This document shows, piece by piece, positions 1 through 8,223 of a stretch of DNA of 64,000 nt; within the stretch, counting starts at the first letter, position 1; every line of letters begins with the position of its first letter. Origin of the DNA: Bradyrhizobium sp. LTSP885. GTDB taxonomy: Bacteria; Pseudomonadota; Alphaproteobacteria; Rhizobiales; Xanthobacteraceae. The notes under the pieces are model-generated. The model saw only the letters and a list, made by a program, of their open reading frames with translations. It made no database searches and had not been told where the DNA came from. Location: positions 62,001 to 126,000 of the forward strand of contig NZ_JYMT01000042.1 in NCBI RefSeq assembly GCF_000938305.1, given 5' to 3'. A program made the position numbers and the translations under genes.

Positions 1-885
1 CAGACATCGGAGACCAAGCCGGCCCTGCTCGGGGTCGCCTGCGGCCTTGGCGCGGCGCTGTTCTGGGCGCTCGGTTTCGTGGCGACGCGGCACGCCCTGA
101 AGGTCGGCTTCACGCCCGCCGACCTCCTGATGCACCGCTTCCTGTGGTCGGGCCTCGCGTTCCTGCCGGTGGTGCTGCGCGCCGGGTTCGGCAATCTCTG
201 CGGCATCGGATGGGGCCGGGGACTGGCGCTGATGGTGCTGGGCGGGCCCGTGATGGCCATCATCAGCTACTCCGGCTTCCTGTTCGTGCCGCTGGGGCAC
301 GGCAGCGTCATCCAGCCGTCCTGCGCGACGCTCGGCGGCCTGTTGCTGGCAGCAGTGTTCCTCAAGGAACGCATCTCGCCGTCGCGCCTGATCGGCGCAC
401 TCGTCATCATCGGCGGCCTCGTGGTGATCGGGGCCGACTCGATCAGCCATATCGGGGCGAGCGGCGTGCTCGGTGACTTGATCTTCGTGCTGACCGGACT
501 GATGTTCGCGGGCTTCGGCACGCTGCTGCGCTTCTGGCGTGTCTCTCCGTTCTCCGCGGCCGCCGTCATCAACGTGCTGTCGCTCGCGCTGCTGCCGATC
601 TATTTGGCGACCGGCGGGCTCGCCAGGCTGGCAGCGATCGGCTGGCCAGAGAACGCGCTGCAGGCGCTGGCGCAGGGGATCCTTGCCGGCCCCGGGGCGC
701 TCTATCTGTTCGCGGCGTCGATCCAGATCCTCGGCGTCGCGCGTGCCGCGGTCGTTCCTGCGATCGTGCCAGCGCTGACGCTGCTGATCGGCTGGCTTGT
801 GCTCGGCGAGCCGCCAACCGGCTTGCAGGCGGCGGGATTGATCACAGTGCTGGCGGGGTTCTATCTCGCGCAACGGCAGCGATAA
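1..885 (+). CDS. EamA/DMT family transporter (5' end outside window)
   Basis: Reading frame 1 is open from the first base, so the gene starts upstream and 294 residues are visible. The GTG near base 79 lies inside the first visible membrane segment and is not a believable start. The protein is a chain of hydrophobic helices with the two-fold EamA layout; each half ends in a GE-containing turn before its last helix (for example VLGEPP near the C-terminus). The family exports metabolites or amino acids across the inner membrane; the substrate cannot be read from sequence. It is followed by about 130 bases without a gene and then the cyclase. Confidence 0.85.
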   Translation, partial: QTSETKPALLGVACGLGAALFWALGFVATRHALKVGFTPADLLMHRFLWSGLAFLPVVLRAGFGNLCGIGWGRGLALMVLGGPVMAIISYSGFLFVPLGHGSVIQPSCATLGGLLLAAVFLKERISPSRLIGALVIIGGLVVIGADSISHIGASGVLGDLIFVLTGLMFAGFGTLLRFWRVSPFSAAAVINVLSLALLPIYLATGGLARLAAIGWPENALQALAQGILAGPGALYLFAASIQILGVARAAVVPAIVPALTLLIGWLVLGEPPTGLQAAGLITVLAGFYLAQRQR

Positions 886-1021
886 CAGCCCGGATATACG
901 TCCCATGGCGAGAGCGAAGCATCTTACAAGCGCATGGCGGCAGGTGGCAGCTTGGCGGCGCTACGCATAGTTGATGGCCGCGCAGACTTCCGCCACGTGT
1001 TCTTTCATGTCACATTGCTGC

Positions 1022-2428
1022 ATGAGCGAAATCGAAACCTTGTTTGGCGCGCTACGCCAGTCGGCCGACGATGGTGTCGTCGACATGCTCGAGCGCATGG
1101 TGCGGGATGCGCCGGATCATGCCCTCAACAGGATGAACGCGCTCGATCTCGCAGGCAAAACCGGCCTCGACGAGGAGCGAGTTATCGCCGGGCTGCTGCA
1201 TGCCGTCGGGCTCGGCATGCTGGAGATGACGTGGAGCGTGATGTGCCCGAGTTGCGCCGGCGTGCTCTCCGCCAACAAGAGCCTGAAGACGCTCAACAGC
1301 GCGCAATACACCTGCGGGTTTTGCGCCGCGGGTTATGAGACGACGCTCGATAATCTGGTTGAGGTGACCTTCACGGTCAGCCCGCGCCTGCGCAAGATCG
1401 CGGCGCATCGTCCCGACCTGTTGTCTGTCGCCGACTATTATCGTCAGGTGTTCTGGAGTTCGGCGATCGATCTTCCCGATGATCTGGAGAAGGTGCTGCG
1501 CGACGTCACGCTCGAGACCGTCGACCTGCCGCCGGGGGAAAGGGCCATCCTGTCCCTGAACGTGCCTGTTGGCACGCTGATCCTGTTCGACCCGGTGACG
1601 CATGCGGCGCAATTCCTTGACGTCAAAGGCGAGGAGGCGCGCGAGCGCCAGAACCTCGCCGTGACCTTCAACAAGATCCAGCTTGCCGTCGACACCGTCG
1701 CCTTACGCCCCGGGCCGCTGCGGCTGACCCTGGAAAACCGCACCGACAATCGGGTGTTGCCGGCGGTGTGGGTGGCGAGCCAGGCGCTGGACGACCTGCT
1801 GACGCGGCGCAAGCCCTTCCTCACCGCAAAACGCCTGCTCACCAACCAGACCTTCCGCGACCTCTACCGGACCGACACGCTCGCGATCGGCCAGCGGCTC
1901 AAGATCCTGAGCCTGACGTTTCTGTTCAGCGACCTCAAGGACTCCACCGCGCTCTATGAGCATGTCGGCGACCTCGTCGCCTTCGATCTCGTCAACGAGC
2001 ATTTCCGGCTGCTGCAGGAGATCATCGCCTCCGAACGCGGCGCCGTCGTCAAGACCATCGGCGATGCCGTGATGGCGACCTTCGAGACCCCCGACCGTGC
2101 CATCGCCGCGGCAATCCGCATGCGCGAGGCGATGAGCGATCTCGGCGCCGAGCGCCAGCATCAAAGCCTGCGGCTGAAGATGGGTATCCACGAAGGCTCA
2201 TGCCTTGCGGTCACCCTCAACGGCCAGCAGGACTACTTTGGTCAGACCGTCAACGTCGCCTCGCGCGTCCAGGGCCTCGCTGCCTCGCGCTCGATCGTGG
2301 TGACGGAATCCGTGGTGGAGAATGCCGAGACCAGGACGCTGCTCGAGGCCAACGGGCTGACACCGACGCGCCGGACTGTGGCGTTGAGCGGCATCGCGGA
2401 CAAGGTGTCGGTGTACGAAATATCCTGA
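1022..2428 (+). CDS. Class III adenylate/guanylate cyclase with N-terminal zinc-ribbon region
   Basis: The predicted 468-residue soluble protein has an N-terminal half resembling the DUF5939-type region, with two Cys pairs (CPSC near residue 75, CGFC near 98) that could bind zinc. The catalytic domain starts near residue 298. The two metal-binding Asp (D304 in FSDLKDST, D348 in KTIGDAV), the purine-specifying Lys344 and Asp404, and the transition-state Asn411 and Arg415 (NVASR) are all present, so activity with a preference for ATP is expected from family knowledge. An upstream in-frame ATG at 971 would add 17 unremarkable residues; neither start has a clear ribosome site. The PaiB-like gene starts 20 bp downstream, so the two are probably co-transcribed. 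Confidence 0.85.
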   Translation: MSEIETLFGALRQSADDGVVDMLERMVRDAPDHALNRMNALDLAGKTGLDEERVIAGLLHAVGLGMLEMTWSVMCPSCAGVLSANKSLKTLNSAQYTCGFCAAGYETTLDNLVEVTFTVSPRLRKIAAHRPDLLSVADYYRQVFWSSAIDLPDDLEKVLRDVTLETVDLPPGERAILSLNVPVGTLILFDPVTHAAQFLDVKGEEARERQNLAVTFNKIQLAVDTVALRPGPLRLTLENRTDNRVLPAVWVASQALDDLLTRRKPFLTAKRLLTNQTFRDLYRTDTLAIGQRLKILSLTFLFSDLKDSTALYEHVGDLVAFDLVNEHFRLLQEIIASERGAVVKTIGDAVMATFETPDRAIAAAIRMREAMSDLGAERQHQSLRLKMGIHEGSCLAVTLNGQQDYFGQTVNVASRVQGLAASRSIVVTESVVENAETRTLLEANGLTPTRRTVALSGIADKVSVYEIS

Positions 2429-2448
2429 ACCGGTCCGAGCGCCCCGCC

Positions 2449-3099
2449 ATGCACATCCTCCGTCCCCAGTTTCGCATCGAGGAGCAACGCGCACTGGCGT
2501 TTGCAGCGGAACGCGGCTTCGGCGTCATCGTCGCTACGGATGTGCGCGGCCCGCGTGCCTCGCATGTGCCGTTCGTGATCGAGCGGCGCGACAGCAGCGT
2601 GATCGTGCAGATCCATCTCACCGCCAGGAATCCACTGGTCGAGCTCGCCGACGGCATTAGGCGATTCCTGCTGATCGTCTCCGGTGACGACGCCTATGTC
2701 TCCAACGACTGGTACGCCTCGCGCGACAACGTCTCGACCTGGCTCTACGAAGCCGTGCATCTAAACGGCGTCGCGCATCTGCGCGAGCGCGACGAAAACC
2801 GTGGCCACGGCGACGCGCTGCTCAGCGCCTCCGAGGCGCGGCTGCCGAAGCAACCCTGGGATCTCGCGCAGATGGAGCCGGAAAAACGCGAGAGCATGCT
2901 GTCGGCGATCCGGGTGATCGATCTCGTCGTCGACGAGATCGAGGGGCAGTCAAAACTCAATCAGCACAAGAGCGATGCGGATCACGTCGCGGTCGCCGAT
3001 CAATTGGCCCGCGCGGTGGAGACGGGACACCGGCGGCTCGCGGACAAGATGCGGGCGCTGCGGCCGGGGCTTGGGTATGAGTCGCGGCGCGATGACTAG
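2449..3099 (+). CDS. FMN-binding negative transcriptional regulator, PaiB family
   Basis: The 216-residue protein begins MHILRPQFRIEE. Motifs typical of PaiB-type split-barrel flavoproteins follow: SHVPFVIE near residue 40, HLTARNPL near 62, the YVSNDWYAS flavin-site motif near 85 and NGVAHL near 107. The length fits the family (about 205 residues). The open frame extends upstream into the cyclase gene, but that part is a shadow; the ATG at 2449 begins the homologous region. PaiB of Bacillus is a repressor of sporulation and protease genes; here a flavin-binding regulator or enzyme is all that can be said. It lies 20 bp after the cyclase stop. Confidence 0.8.
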   Translation: MHILRPQFRIEEQRALAFAAERGFGVIVATDVRGPRASHVPFVIERRDSSVIVQIHLTARNPLVELADGIRRFLLIVSGDDAYVSNDWYASRDNVSTWLYEAVHLNGVAHLRERDENRGHGDALLSASEARLPKQPWDLAQMEPEKRESMLSAIRVIDLVVDEIEGQSKLNQHKSDADHVAVADQLARAVETGHRRLADKMRALRPGLGYESRRDD

Positions 3100-3125
3100 G
3101 TCGATGAGTCCTATGCAAACGCGCT

Positions 3126-3190
3126 GTTAAGAATTGCCTCGCGCTGATTTTCTCGATTCCGATTCGTTCTTTGCGAACAAAATGGAGTCG
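3126..3190. repeat. 65-bp direct repeat, copy 1
   Basis: By my hand alignment this block matches 3396-3460 at about 55 of 65 positions, including an uninterrupted 28-base core (3154-3181) with a GTTC...GAAC inverted pair. The copies lie 270 bp apart in the same orientation and flank a different palindromic repeat. No protein is encoded. Confidence 0.75.
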
Positions 3191-3227
3191 TATGGAGAAC
3201 GTGTCGTGCTCCGCAATCAGAATCCTG

Positions 3228-3342
3228 TAGCCCGGATGCAGCCAACGGGTCGCGCGAATGCGCGCCCGATGACAGGCTCCACGAAATCCGGGACCCTCAA
3301 CGCGTGGTGTCCCCGGATTGCGCTGCGCTCCATCCGGGCTAC
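3228..3342. repeat. Dispersed palindromic element with 12-bp terminal inverted repeats
   Basis: The element opens with GTAGCCCGGATG and closes with its exact reverse complement CATCCGGGCTAC. Related ends recur at 6931-7021 and, decayed, at 8067-8169. Elements of this look are common between genes in Bradyrhizobium-like genomes and resemble REP/BIME sequences. It sits between the two 65-bp direct repeats. Confidence 0.7.
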
Positions 3343-3395
3343 GAACCTCGTCCGTGTTAAGAACTGCGCGACATCAGAACGTGCGCAAACTTGTT

Positions 3396-3460
3396 GTTAA
3401 GAATCAATCCGCGCCGATTTGTCCGATTCCGATTCGTTCTTTGCGAACAAAGTGGAGTCG
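3396..3460. repeat. 65-bp direct repeat, copy 2
   Basis: Second copy of the 3126-3190 repeat. It contains the same 28-base core, changed at one base just after the core and at nine before it. It lies about 130 bp before the PepSY gene and could fall in that gene's leader. Confidence 0.75.
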
Positions 3461-3588
3461 GACGGGGAACAAAGCTGCGGCGATACCGCGTCAGGATCGC
3501 CACCAAATCGCCGCAACATCCGATCTGCTTTGCCGGAACGGATTGCCCCGCTCGCTCGTTCTTTACGGCTGACAGACAGGAGTGATCC

Positions 3589-3849
3589 ATGCGAAAATTC
3601 ATCCTTCCCATCGTCGCAGTGCTGGCGTTTGGCGCGGCGACGCCGGCCATGGCGTATGATTCCGGTGACCAGATGTCGATGCAGGCTGCGATCGGCGTTG
3701 CCAACCAGCTCGGCATCATGACGGTGTCCCACACCGAGTTCCTTGGCGACGAATGGGAGATCGAGGGCCGCGACGGCCTCGGCCGCTGGATGAAGGTCGA
3801 TGTCGACGCGCAGACCGGTGAGGTGCGCAATGTCGATCGCAGCTGGTAA
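3589..3849 (+). CDS. Small exported PepSY-domain protein
   Basis: An 86-residue protein with a clear signal peptide (MRKFILPIVAVLAFGAATP, cleavage expected after AMA near residue 22). The rest is one PepSY-like unit, with an amphipathic helix (QAAIGVANQLG) followed by strands that end in VDVDAQTGEVRNV, a common PepSY ending. The start has a good ribosome site (AGGAG seven bases upstream). PepSY domains are periplasmic and often inhibit or bind proteases; a specific role cannot be given. It stands alone on the + strand. Confidence 0.8.
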   Translation: MRKFILPIVAVLAFGAATPAMAYDSGDQMSMQAAIGVANQLGIMTVSHTEFLGDEWEIEGRDGLGRWMKVDVDAQTGEVRNVDRSW

Positions 3850-3934
3850 TCGCGTTCGTTAAGCCCGCGTTTTTCGCTTGCTATGACGAGGGGGCGCATC
3901 TTTGATGCGCTCCCTCGATCAGCGGCGTGAAACC

Positions 3935-4657
3935 ATGGCCAAGAAAACGAAGAAGACCAGGAAGCGGACATCCCGGCGAACCGTCCTGTCGATCGACATC
4001 GGCGGCTCCCACGTCAAGGTCATGACCGACAAGGAGCGTGTCAGGCGCGAGTTCGAGTCCGGCCCGGATCTCACGGCCAAGGCGATGGTGAAGAAGGTCC
4101 AGGAACTCACAAAAGACTGGTCCTACGACGTCATCTCGATCGGCTATCCCGGGCCTGTGGTCCACAACCGTCCCTTAAGGGAGCCCTATAATCTGGGCCG
4201 CGGCTGGGCTGGCTTCGACTTCGAGGAGGCGTTCGGCCGCCCGACCAAGGCCGTCAACGACGCGCTGATGCAGGCGATCGGCAGCTACCAGGGCGGCCGC
4301 ATGCTGTTCCTCGGCCTCGGCACTGGCCTCGGATCAGCGATGATCGTGGACGGCATCTTCGAGCCGATGGAACTCGGCCATCTGCCGTACCGCAAGGGCA
4401 AGACATTCGAGGATGATGTCGGCGCCGCCGGCCTCAAGCGCCTCGGCAAGACAAAATGGCGCAAGGTGGTCGACGACGTCATTGCGCGCCTGTTCGCCGC
4501 ACTGGAGCCCGACTACGTCGTGCTCGGCGGCGGCAATGCCGAGAAGGTCGACAAGCCGCCGAAGAAGGTGCGGTTTGGCGACAATGCGAACGCGTTCGAA
4601 GGCGGGTTTCGGTTGTGGGCGAGGGAAGGGACTAAATCGACCCGCCTGCGCCAATAA
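3935..4657 (+). CDS. ROK-family protein, polyphosphate-glucokinase-like
   Basis: A predicted 240-residue protein with a Lys/Arg-rich N-terminus, then the ATP-binding motif LSIDIGGSHVKV near residue 20 and the second glycine-rich motif LGLGTGLGSAM near 125. GYPGPV near 72 matches the sugar-binding region of ROK and polyphosphate glucokinases, and VNDA near 108 supplies the expected catalytic Asp. The usual ROK zinc-binding Cys cluster is absent, as in polyphosphate-dependent glucokinases. Sugar kinase is therefore likely, but the phosphate donor is not established. The upstream ATG at 3902 would add 11 residues; the MAKK start looks more natural. Confidence 0.72.
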   Translation: MAKKTKKTRKRTSRRTVLSIDIGGSHVKVMTDKERVRREFESGPDLTAKAMVKKVQELTKDWSYDVISIGYPGPVVHNRPLREPYNLGRGWAGFDFEEAFGRPTKAVNDALMQAIGSYQGGRMLFLGLGTGLGSAMIVDGIFEPMELGHLPYRKGKTFEDDVGAAGLKRLGKTKWRKVVDDVIARLFAALEPDYVVLGGGNAEKVDKPPKKVRFGDNANAFEGGFRLWAREGTKSTRLRQ

Positions 4658-4754
4658 CGCGTCAAGCGGATCGGACAAAGCTGGACTATGCTTGCGCTGA
4701 CGAGTCCGGGAATCGCCGCGCATGCGGTGGTCCCTCAAGCCAAGGAGACCAGCC

Positions 4755-6038
4755 GTGGTGAAACCGTTTCCATCAAAGACCCACATCGGCAATCACACGC
4801 TGCATCCGGAAACCCTGATGCTGAACTACGGCTACGATCCGCAATTGTCTGAAGGAGCCGTCAAGCCGCCGGTGTTCCTGACCTCGACCTTCGTGTTCCG
4901 GACCGCGGAGGACGGCAAGGACTTCTTCGACTTCGTCTCGGGCCGTCGCGAGCCTCCGGAAGGGATGGGGGCTGGCCTGGTCTATTCGCGCTTCAATCAT
5001 CCCAATAGCGAGATCGTCGAGGATCGGCTCGCGATCTATGAGCGCACCGAGAGCTGCGCATTGTTCTCCTCAGGCATGTCGGCGATCTCGACGGCAGTGC
5101 TGGCGTTTGTGCGGCCGGGCGACGTGATCCTGCATTCCCAGCCGCTCTACGGCGGAACCGAAACGCTGTTCGCCAGGACGCTCGCGGGTTTCTCGATTGG
5201 CGCGGTGGGCTTTGCCGACGGCATTGACGAGGCCGTCATTCGCGCGGCCGCGGAGGAGGCGATGGGCAAGGGCCGTGTTGCGATGATCTTCATCGAAACG
5301 CCGGCCAATCCGACCAACGGCCTGGTCGATATCGCGCTGGTCAGGCGCGTCGCCGACATGATCGGCAAGGCGCAAGGGCATACGCCTGTGATCGCCTGCG
5401 ACAACACGCTGCTCGGGCCGGTGTTTCAGCGGCCGATCGAACATGGCGCCGATCTGTCGCTGTACTCGCTCACAAAGTATGTCGGCGGCCATTCCGACCT
5501 GATTGCCGGCGCCGCGCTCGGCTCGAAGAAGCTGATGAAGGACGTCAAGGCCCTGCGCGGCGCGATCGGCACGCAGCTCGATCCGCATACCTGCTGGATG
5601 ATCAGCCGTTCGCTCGAAACGCTCAGCCTGCGCATGGAACGGGCCGATCGCAACGCGCGGATCGTGGCCGACTATCTGCGCGACCATCCCAAGGTGGCGA
5701 AGGTCCATGATCTGGCCCACCACGACCCGGCGTCCCCCGCCGGCCGCGTGTTCGCGAGCCAATGCAGCGGCGCCGGCTCGACCTTCTCGTTCGACATCGT
5801 CGGCGGTCAGCCTGCCGCCGAAAAATTCCTCAACAGCTTGCAGATCTTCAAGTTGGCGGTGAGCCTCGGTGGCACCGAATCGCTCGCGAGCCTGCCCGCG
5901 ACGATGACGCATTCCGGCGTGCCTGCGGATATCCGGCAGCGGATTGGCGTGCTCGACACCACGATCCGGCTGTCGATCGGCATCGAGCATCCGTCGGATC
6001 TGGTGGCCGATATCGCGCAGGCGTTGAGCGCGGTGTAG
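4755..6038 (+). CDS. Cystathionine gamma-synthase family PLP enzyme
   Basis: The gene is called from GTG at 4755 (427 residues), because AAGGAG at 4742-4747 sits eight bases before it. The ATG at 4722 would add 11 unlikely residues. It is a full-length Cys/Met-metabolism PLP enzyme: the PLP-binding Lys is at about residue 241 in YSLTKYVGGHSD, the phosphate-binding SSGMSAIS loop is near 105, and ETPANPTNG is near 181. Relatives include cystathionine gamma-synthase, gamma-lyase and methionine gamma-lyase; sequence alone does not separate them. It is a single-gene unit bounded downstream by a dispersed repeat. Confidence 0.85.
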   Translation: MVKPFPSKTHIGNHTLHPETLMLNYGYDPQLSEGAVKPPVFLTSTFVFRTAEDGKDFFDFVSGRREPPEGMGAGLVYSRFNHPNSEIVEDRLAIYERTESCALFSSGMSAISTAVLAFVRPGDVILHSQPLYGGTETLFARTLAGFSIGAVGFADGIDEAVIRAAAEEAMGKGRVAMIFIETPANPTNGLVDIALVRRVADMIGKAQGHTPVIACDNTLLGPVFQRPIEHGADLSLYSLTKYVGGHSDLIAGAALGSKKLMKDVKALRGAIGTQLDPHTCWMISRSLETLSLRMERADRNARIVADYLRDHPKVAKVHDLAHHDPASPAGRVFASQCSGAGSTFSFDIVGGQPAAEKFLNSLQIFKLAVSLGGTESLASLPATMTHSGVPADIRQRIGVLDTTIRLSIGIEHPSDLVADIAQALSAV

Positions 6039-6045
6039 GCAAATG

Positions 6046-6130
6046 CGTAGGGCGGGTTAGCGCAGCGTAACCCGCCGGCTGGATCGCGAAGAACGGCGGA
6101 TTACGCCTTCGGCTAATTCGCCCTACGCTC
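6046..6130. repeat. Dispersed palindromic repeat, GGCGGGTTA family, copy 1
   Basis: Two imperfect palindromes in tandem, GGCGGGTTA...TAACCCGCC followed by GGCGGATTA...TAATTCGCC, closed by GTAG/CTAC ends. A close copy lies at 6834-6912, so the pair brackets the Ser-rich gene. It could act as a hairpin at the 3' end of the preceding mRNA. Confidence 0.75.
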
Positions 6131-6263
6131 GCTATTTTGATACGATCTGTATCTGACGCTGAAACAGCAACAGACTGAAAACATCGGATGCCGGCCGGGA
6201 AGGTTTGGTTAACGTGACTCACCTCCACTCCTCGCGGGGCTTAAAATCGCGAAGGGGCATCAG

Positions 6264-6824
6264 ATGAGCATCTCATCAGCCACAACGGCATCTAATTCTT
6301 ATTCACCGCTCGACCGACTCCAGCAGGAGCTTGCAAAGGAAGTCTCGAGCGGCCAGATCTCCTCGACCGACGCAACCGCGTTGTCGTCGGCACTCGACGA
6401 TATCGACTCTGCGATGAAGAGTGGCGCGAGCAGCGCGTCGTCGGGCAGCGGCGGAAGCCCTCCGTCGCCCGACGCCATGCAGTCCAAGATCGATGACCTG
6501 ATTCAGAATGAAGTTTCGAGCGGGAAGCTGACGTCCGATCAGGCCAGCGAGTTGAAGAACGTCTTTGCCAACGCCTTCTCCGGCGGCCCCGGATCGTCGG
6601 CAGACAGCAGCGGCAGCTCAAGCAGCAGCGGCACGTCAACCAGCAGCGATTCCTCGTCAAGCACGTCATCGTCGGCGTCGTCAGACACCGACAAATTGCT
6701 TCAGGAGCTTCTCCAGGCCCTCCAGAGCTCGATGGGCCAGGGTGCTTCGTCGTACAACGGGAGCGGGTCCTCGTCGTCGTCAAGTGCGGCGAATACGTCG
6801 CTTGTGGTCAATTACACGACGTAG
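6264..6824 (+). CDS. Unknown Ser-rich protein with two related helical segments
   Basis: I do not recognise this 186-residue protein. It has no signal peptide and no long hydrophobic stretch. Two similar segments are visible: residues 17-50, with EVSSGQISSTDATAL, and residues 71-105, with EVSSGKLTSDQASEL. They look like a duplicated helix-turn-helix-like hairpin unit. A nearly pure Ser/Gly/Thr linker (about 108-140), a short leucine-rich helix (LLQELLQALQ) and a second Ser-rich tail follow. AAGGGG lies eight bases before the ATG. Such low-complexity tails are common in secreted or surface proteins, but nothing here proves export. Dispersed repeats lie on both sides. Confidence 0.65.
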   Translation: MSISSATTASNSYSPLDRLQQELAKEVSSGQISSTDATALSSALDDIDSAMKSGASSASSGSGGSPPSPDAMQSKIDDLIQNEVSSGKLTSDQASELKNVFANAFSGGPGSSADSSGSSSSSGTSTSSDSSSSTSSSASSDTDKLLQELLQALQSSMGQGASSYNGSGSSSSSSAANTSLVVNYTT

Positions 6825-6833
6825 GCTCAGTGA

Positions 6834-6912
6834 GTAGGGCGGGTTAGCGTAGCGTAACCCACCGACTCGCGGAGTTGGCGGATTACGCCTTCGGCTAATC
6901 CGCCGTACGCTT
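6834..6912. repeat. Dispersed palindromic repeat, GGCGGGTTA family, copy 2
   Basis: Second copy of the 6046-6130 element, with the same paired palindromes and a few differences (AACCCACC for AACCCGCC). It begins ten bases after the stop of the Ser-rich gene. Confidence 0.75.
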
Positions 6913-6930
6913 GCTGACCACACGAGGTAA

Positions 6931-7021
6931 GTAGCCCGCATGAGCGAAGCGACATGCGGGGGAGTTATGGTCAGCTGGCGGAGCAATCCCGGATATCGCT
7001 GCGCTCATCCGGGCTACGCTC
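6931..7021. repeat. Dispersed palindromic element, GTAGCCCG family
   Basis: Begins GTAGCCCGCATGAGCGAAGC and ends CATCCGGGCTACGCTC, so its ends can pair as in 3228-3342. It lies immediately before the 3' end of the DUF2971 gene and marks the left edge of the low-GC patch. Confidence 0.7.
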
Positions 7022-7042
7022 GCTTGCCAACGTCATTTGCGA

Positions 7043-7948
7043 TCAAAAGCGGAGCGACGACTTAGTTTCCCCAACCAGAATTTCAAAGCCATTGTGAGCG
7101 AAGAGTTCGTACGTATGAGACGAACGCGTCAACTCGTCGGTTTCATTGCCGGGGCCGATGGTAACTCTAGGAATGAGGGGGTTGGAGCCCGGTTTGCTCG
7201 GCGCTTCGCCATCCAAGCGAGGAGCCAGGTTGAACTTACAATAGGCAACCAATCCAAAAGGGCTCTTTGAACGAAATTCCATTTGCCCATCGCCTTCAAT
7301 GCCAGTTGCTCGAACCAACCGCCATTCTCGCTCAAGCTGGAACGAGCCGGACTTGAAGAACGGGGCGTAGCTAAGAATCAGTCGACAGAGGAAGTTGACG
7401 ACATTTCTCAAATCGTCTTGGTTCAGAGGTTTCCGGAGAGTGCTCAGTTTGTGAAGGTTATCCCTCAGCACTGCGGTCGCGATCGCTAATGTTCGCTCCT
7501 CGCCGTATAGTACCGGGCCGAGTGTGAAACCTTGAGCGAGGGCAATTTCCCGAAGTTTGCGGGTGTCAAACCCTAGCGAATAGCCGGCTCTACCAGCGTA
7601 TTGAAACCAATGCTCGTTCCGATCTTCGTCGACGCAAAACGAACAGATGAAGACATTCCATGTATTATAAAGGCCTGACACAAGGTCGGCTATTCGATCG
7701 CTCTCATCCTGCCCGAAGAGCTGTTTAAGTTCCTCGCGCATACGCGCGATCAAATGGGTCGCGAAAGTAGATATCTCCCGCTTATCGTTAAGGTATCTGT
7801 ATTCGGTACACCAAATGGCCTTGTTTTTCACGATCCCAATTACAGACTCGGCGTTAGTGTAATGCCATAGAAAATCGGGGGGAGCTGTCTCTTCCCACAT
7901 AAAGTCAGGGATTGGGCTCGTCTTGATGCCTGAATCCGTCCTCGCCAC
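7043..7948 (-). CDS. DUF2971 domain protein
   Basis: A 301-residue soluble protein matching the DUF2971 pattern: FLWHYTNAESVIGIVKN near residue 27, YRYLNDKRE near 50, a central FICSFC followed by HWFQYAG, and LEREWRL near 205. It starts at GTG with GGGGGA upstream. No biochemical function is established that I can state. The order of an H-Y-T motif followed by a helix, then a late Glu in E-x-E-W-R, recalls ADP-ribosyltransferase folds such as DarT; that is inference only. Base composition is near 50 percent GC by eye, against roughly 65 percent nearby, and the gene lies between dispersed repeats, so it may have been acquired horizontally. Confidence 0.75.
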   Translation of the reverse strand: MARTDSGIKTSPIPDFMWEETAPPDFLWHYTNAESVIGIVKNKAIWCTEYRYLNDKREISTFATHLIARMREELKQLFGQDESDRIADLVSGLYNTWNVFICSFCVDEDRNEHWFQYAGRAGYSLGFDTRKLREIALAQGFTLGPVLYGEERTLAIATAVLRDNLHKLSTLRKPLNQDDLRNVVNFLCRLILSYAPFFKSGSFQLEREWRLVRATGIEGDGQMEFRSKSPFGLVAYCKFNLAPRLDGEAPSKPGSNPLIPRVTIGPGNETDELTRSSHTYELFAHNGFEILVGETKSSLRF

Positions 7949-8066
7949 GATTTCTATCCCCCGGGGCGTTGAGTGTTTGGTGCCGACCGATCTTTACGTT
8001 GCTTGGATAACACGCGCATTGGTTGTGGATGGTCCCCGAATAGCCAAAGTGCAACAGTAATAGCAA

Positions 8067-8169
8067 GTAGCGCGCATGAGTGATGTGCGAATGTCATTCG
8101 GCGCTATCCCGCCTAGCAGCCCCGGATATCGCTACGCTCATCCGGACTTCGCTCATCCCGACTACGCTA
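8067..8169. repeat. Decayed dispersed palindromic element
   Basis: Contains GTAGCGCGCATGAG at one end and CGCTCATCCGGACTTCGC towards the other, a diverged version of the GTAGCCCG...GGGCTAC family. It separates the DUF4145 and DUF2971 genes. Confidence 0.5.
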
Positions 8170-8223
8170 GTTAGTCTGCCTCATGGGCTCAGTCTTTATG
8201 ACAGACTAGCCGTTCCGGATGGC

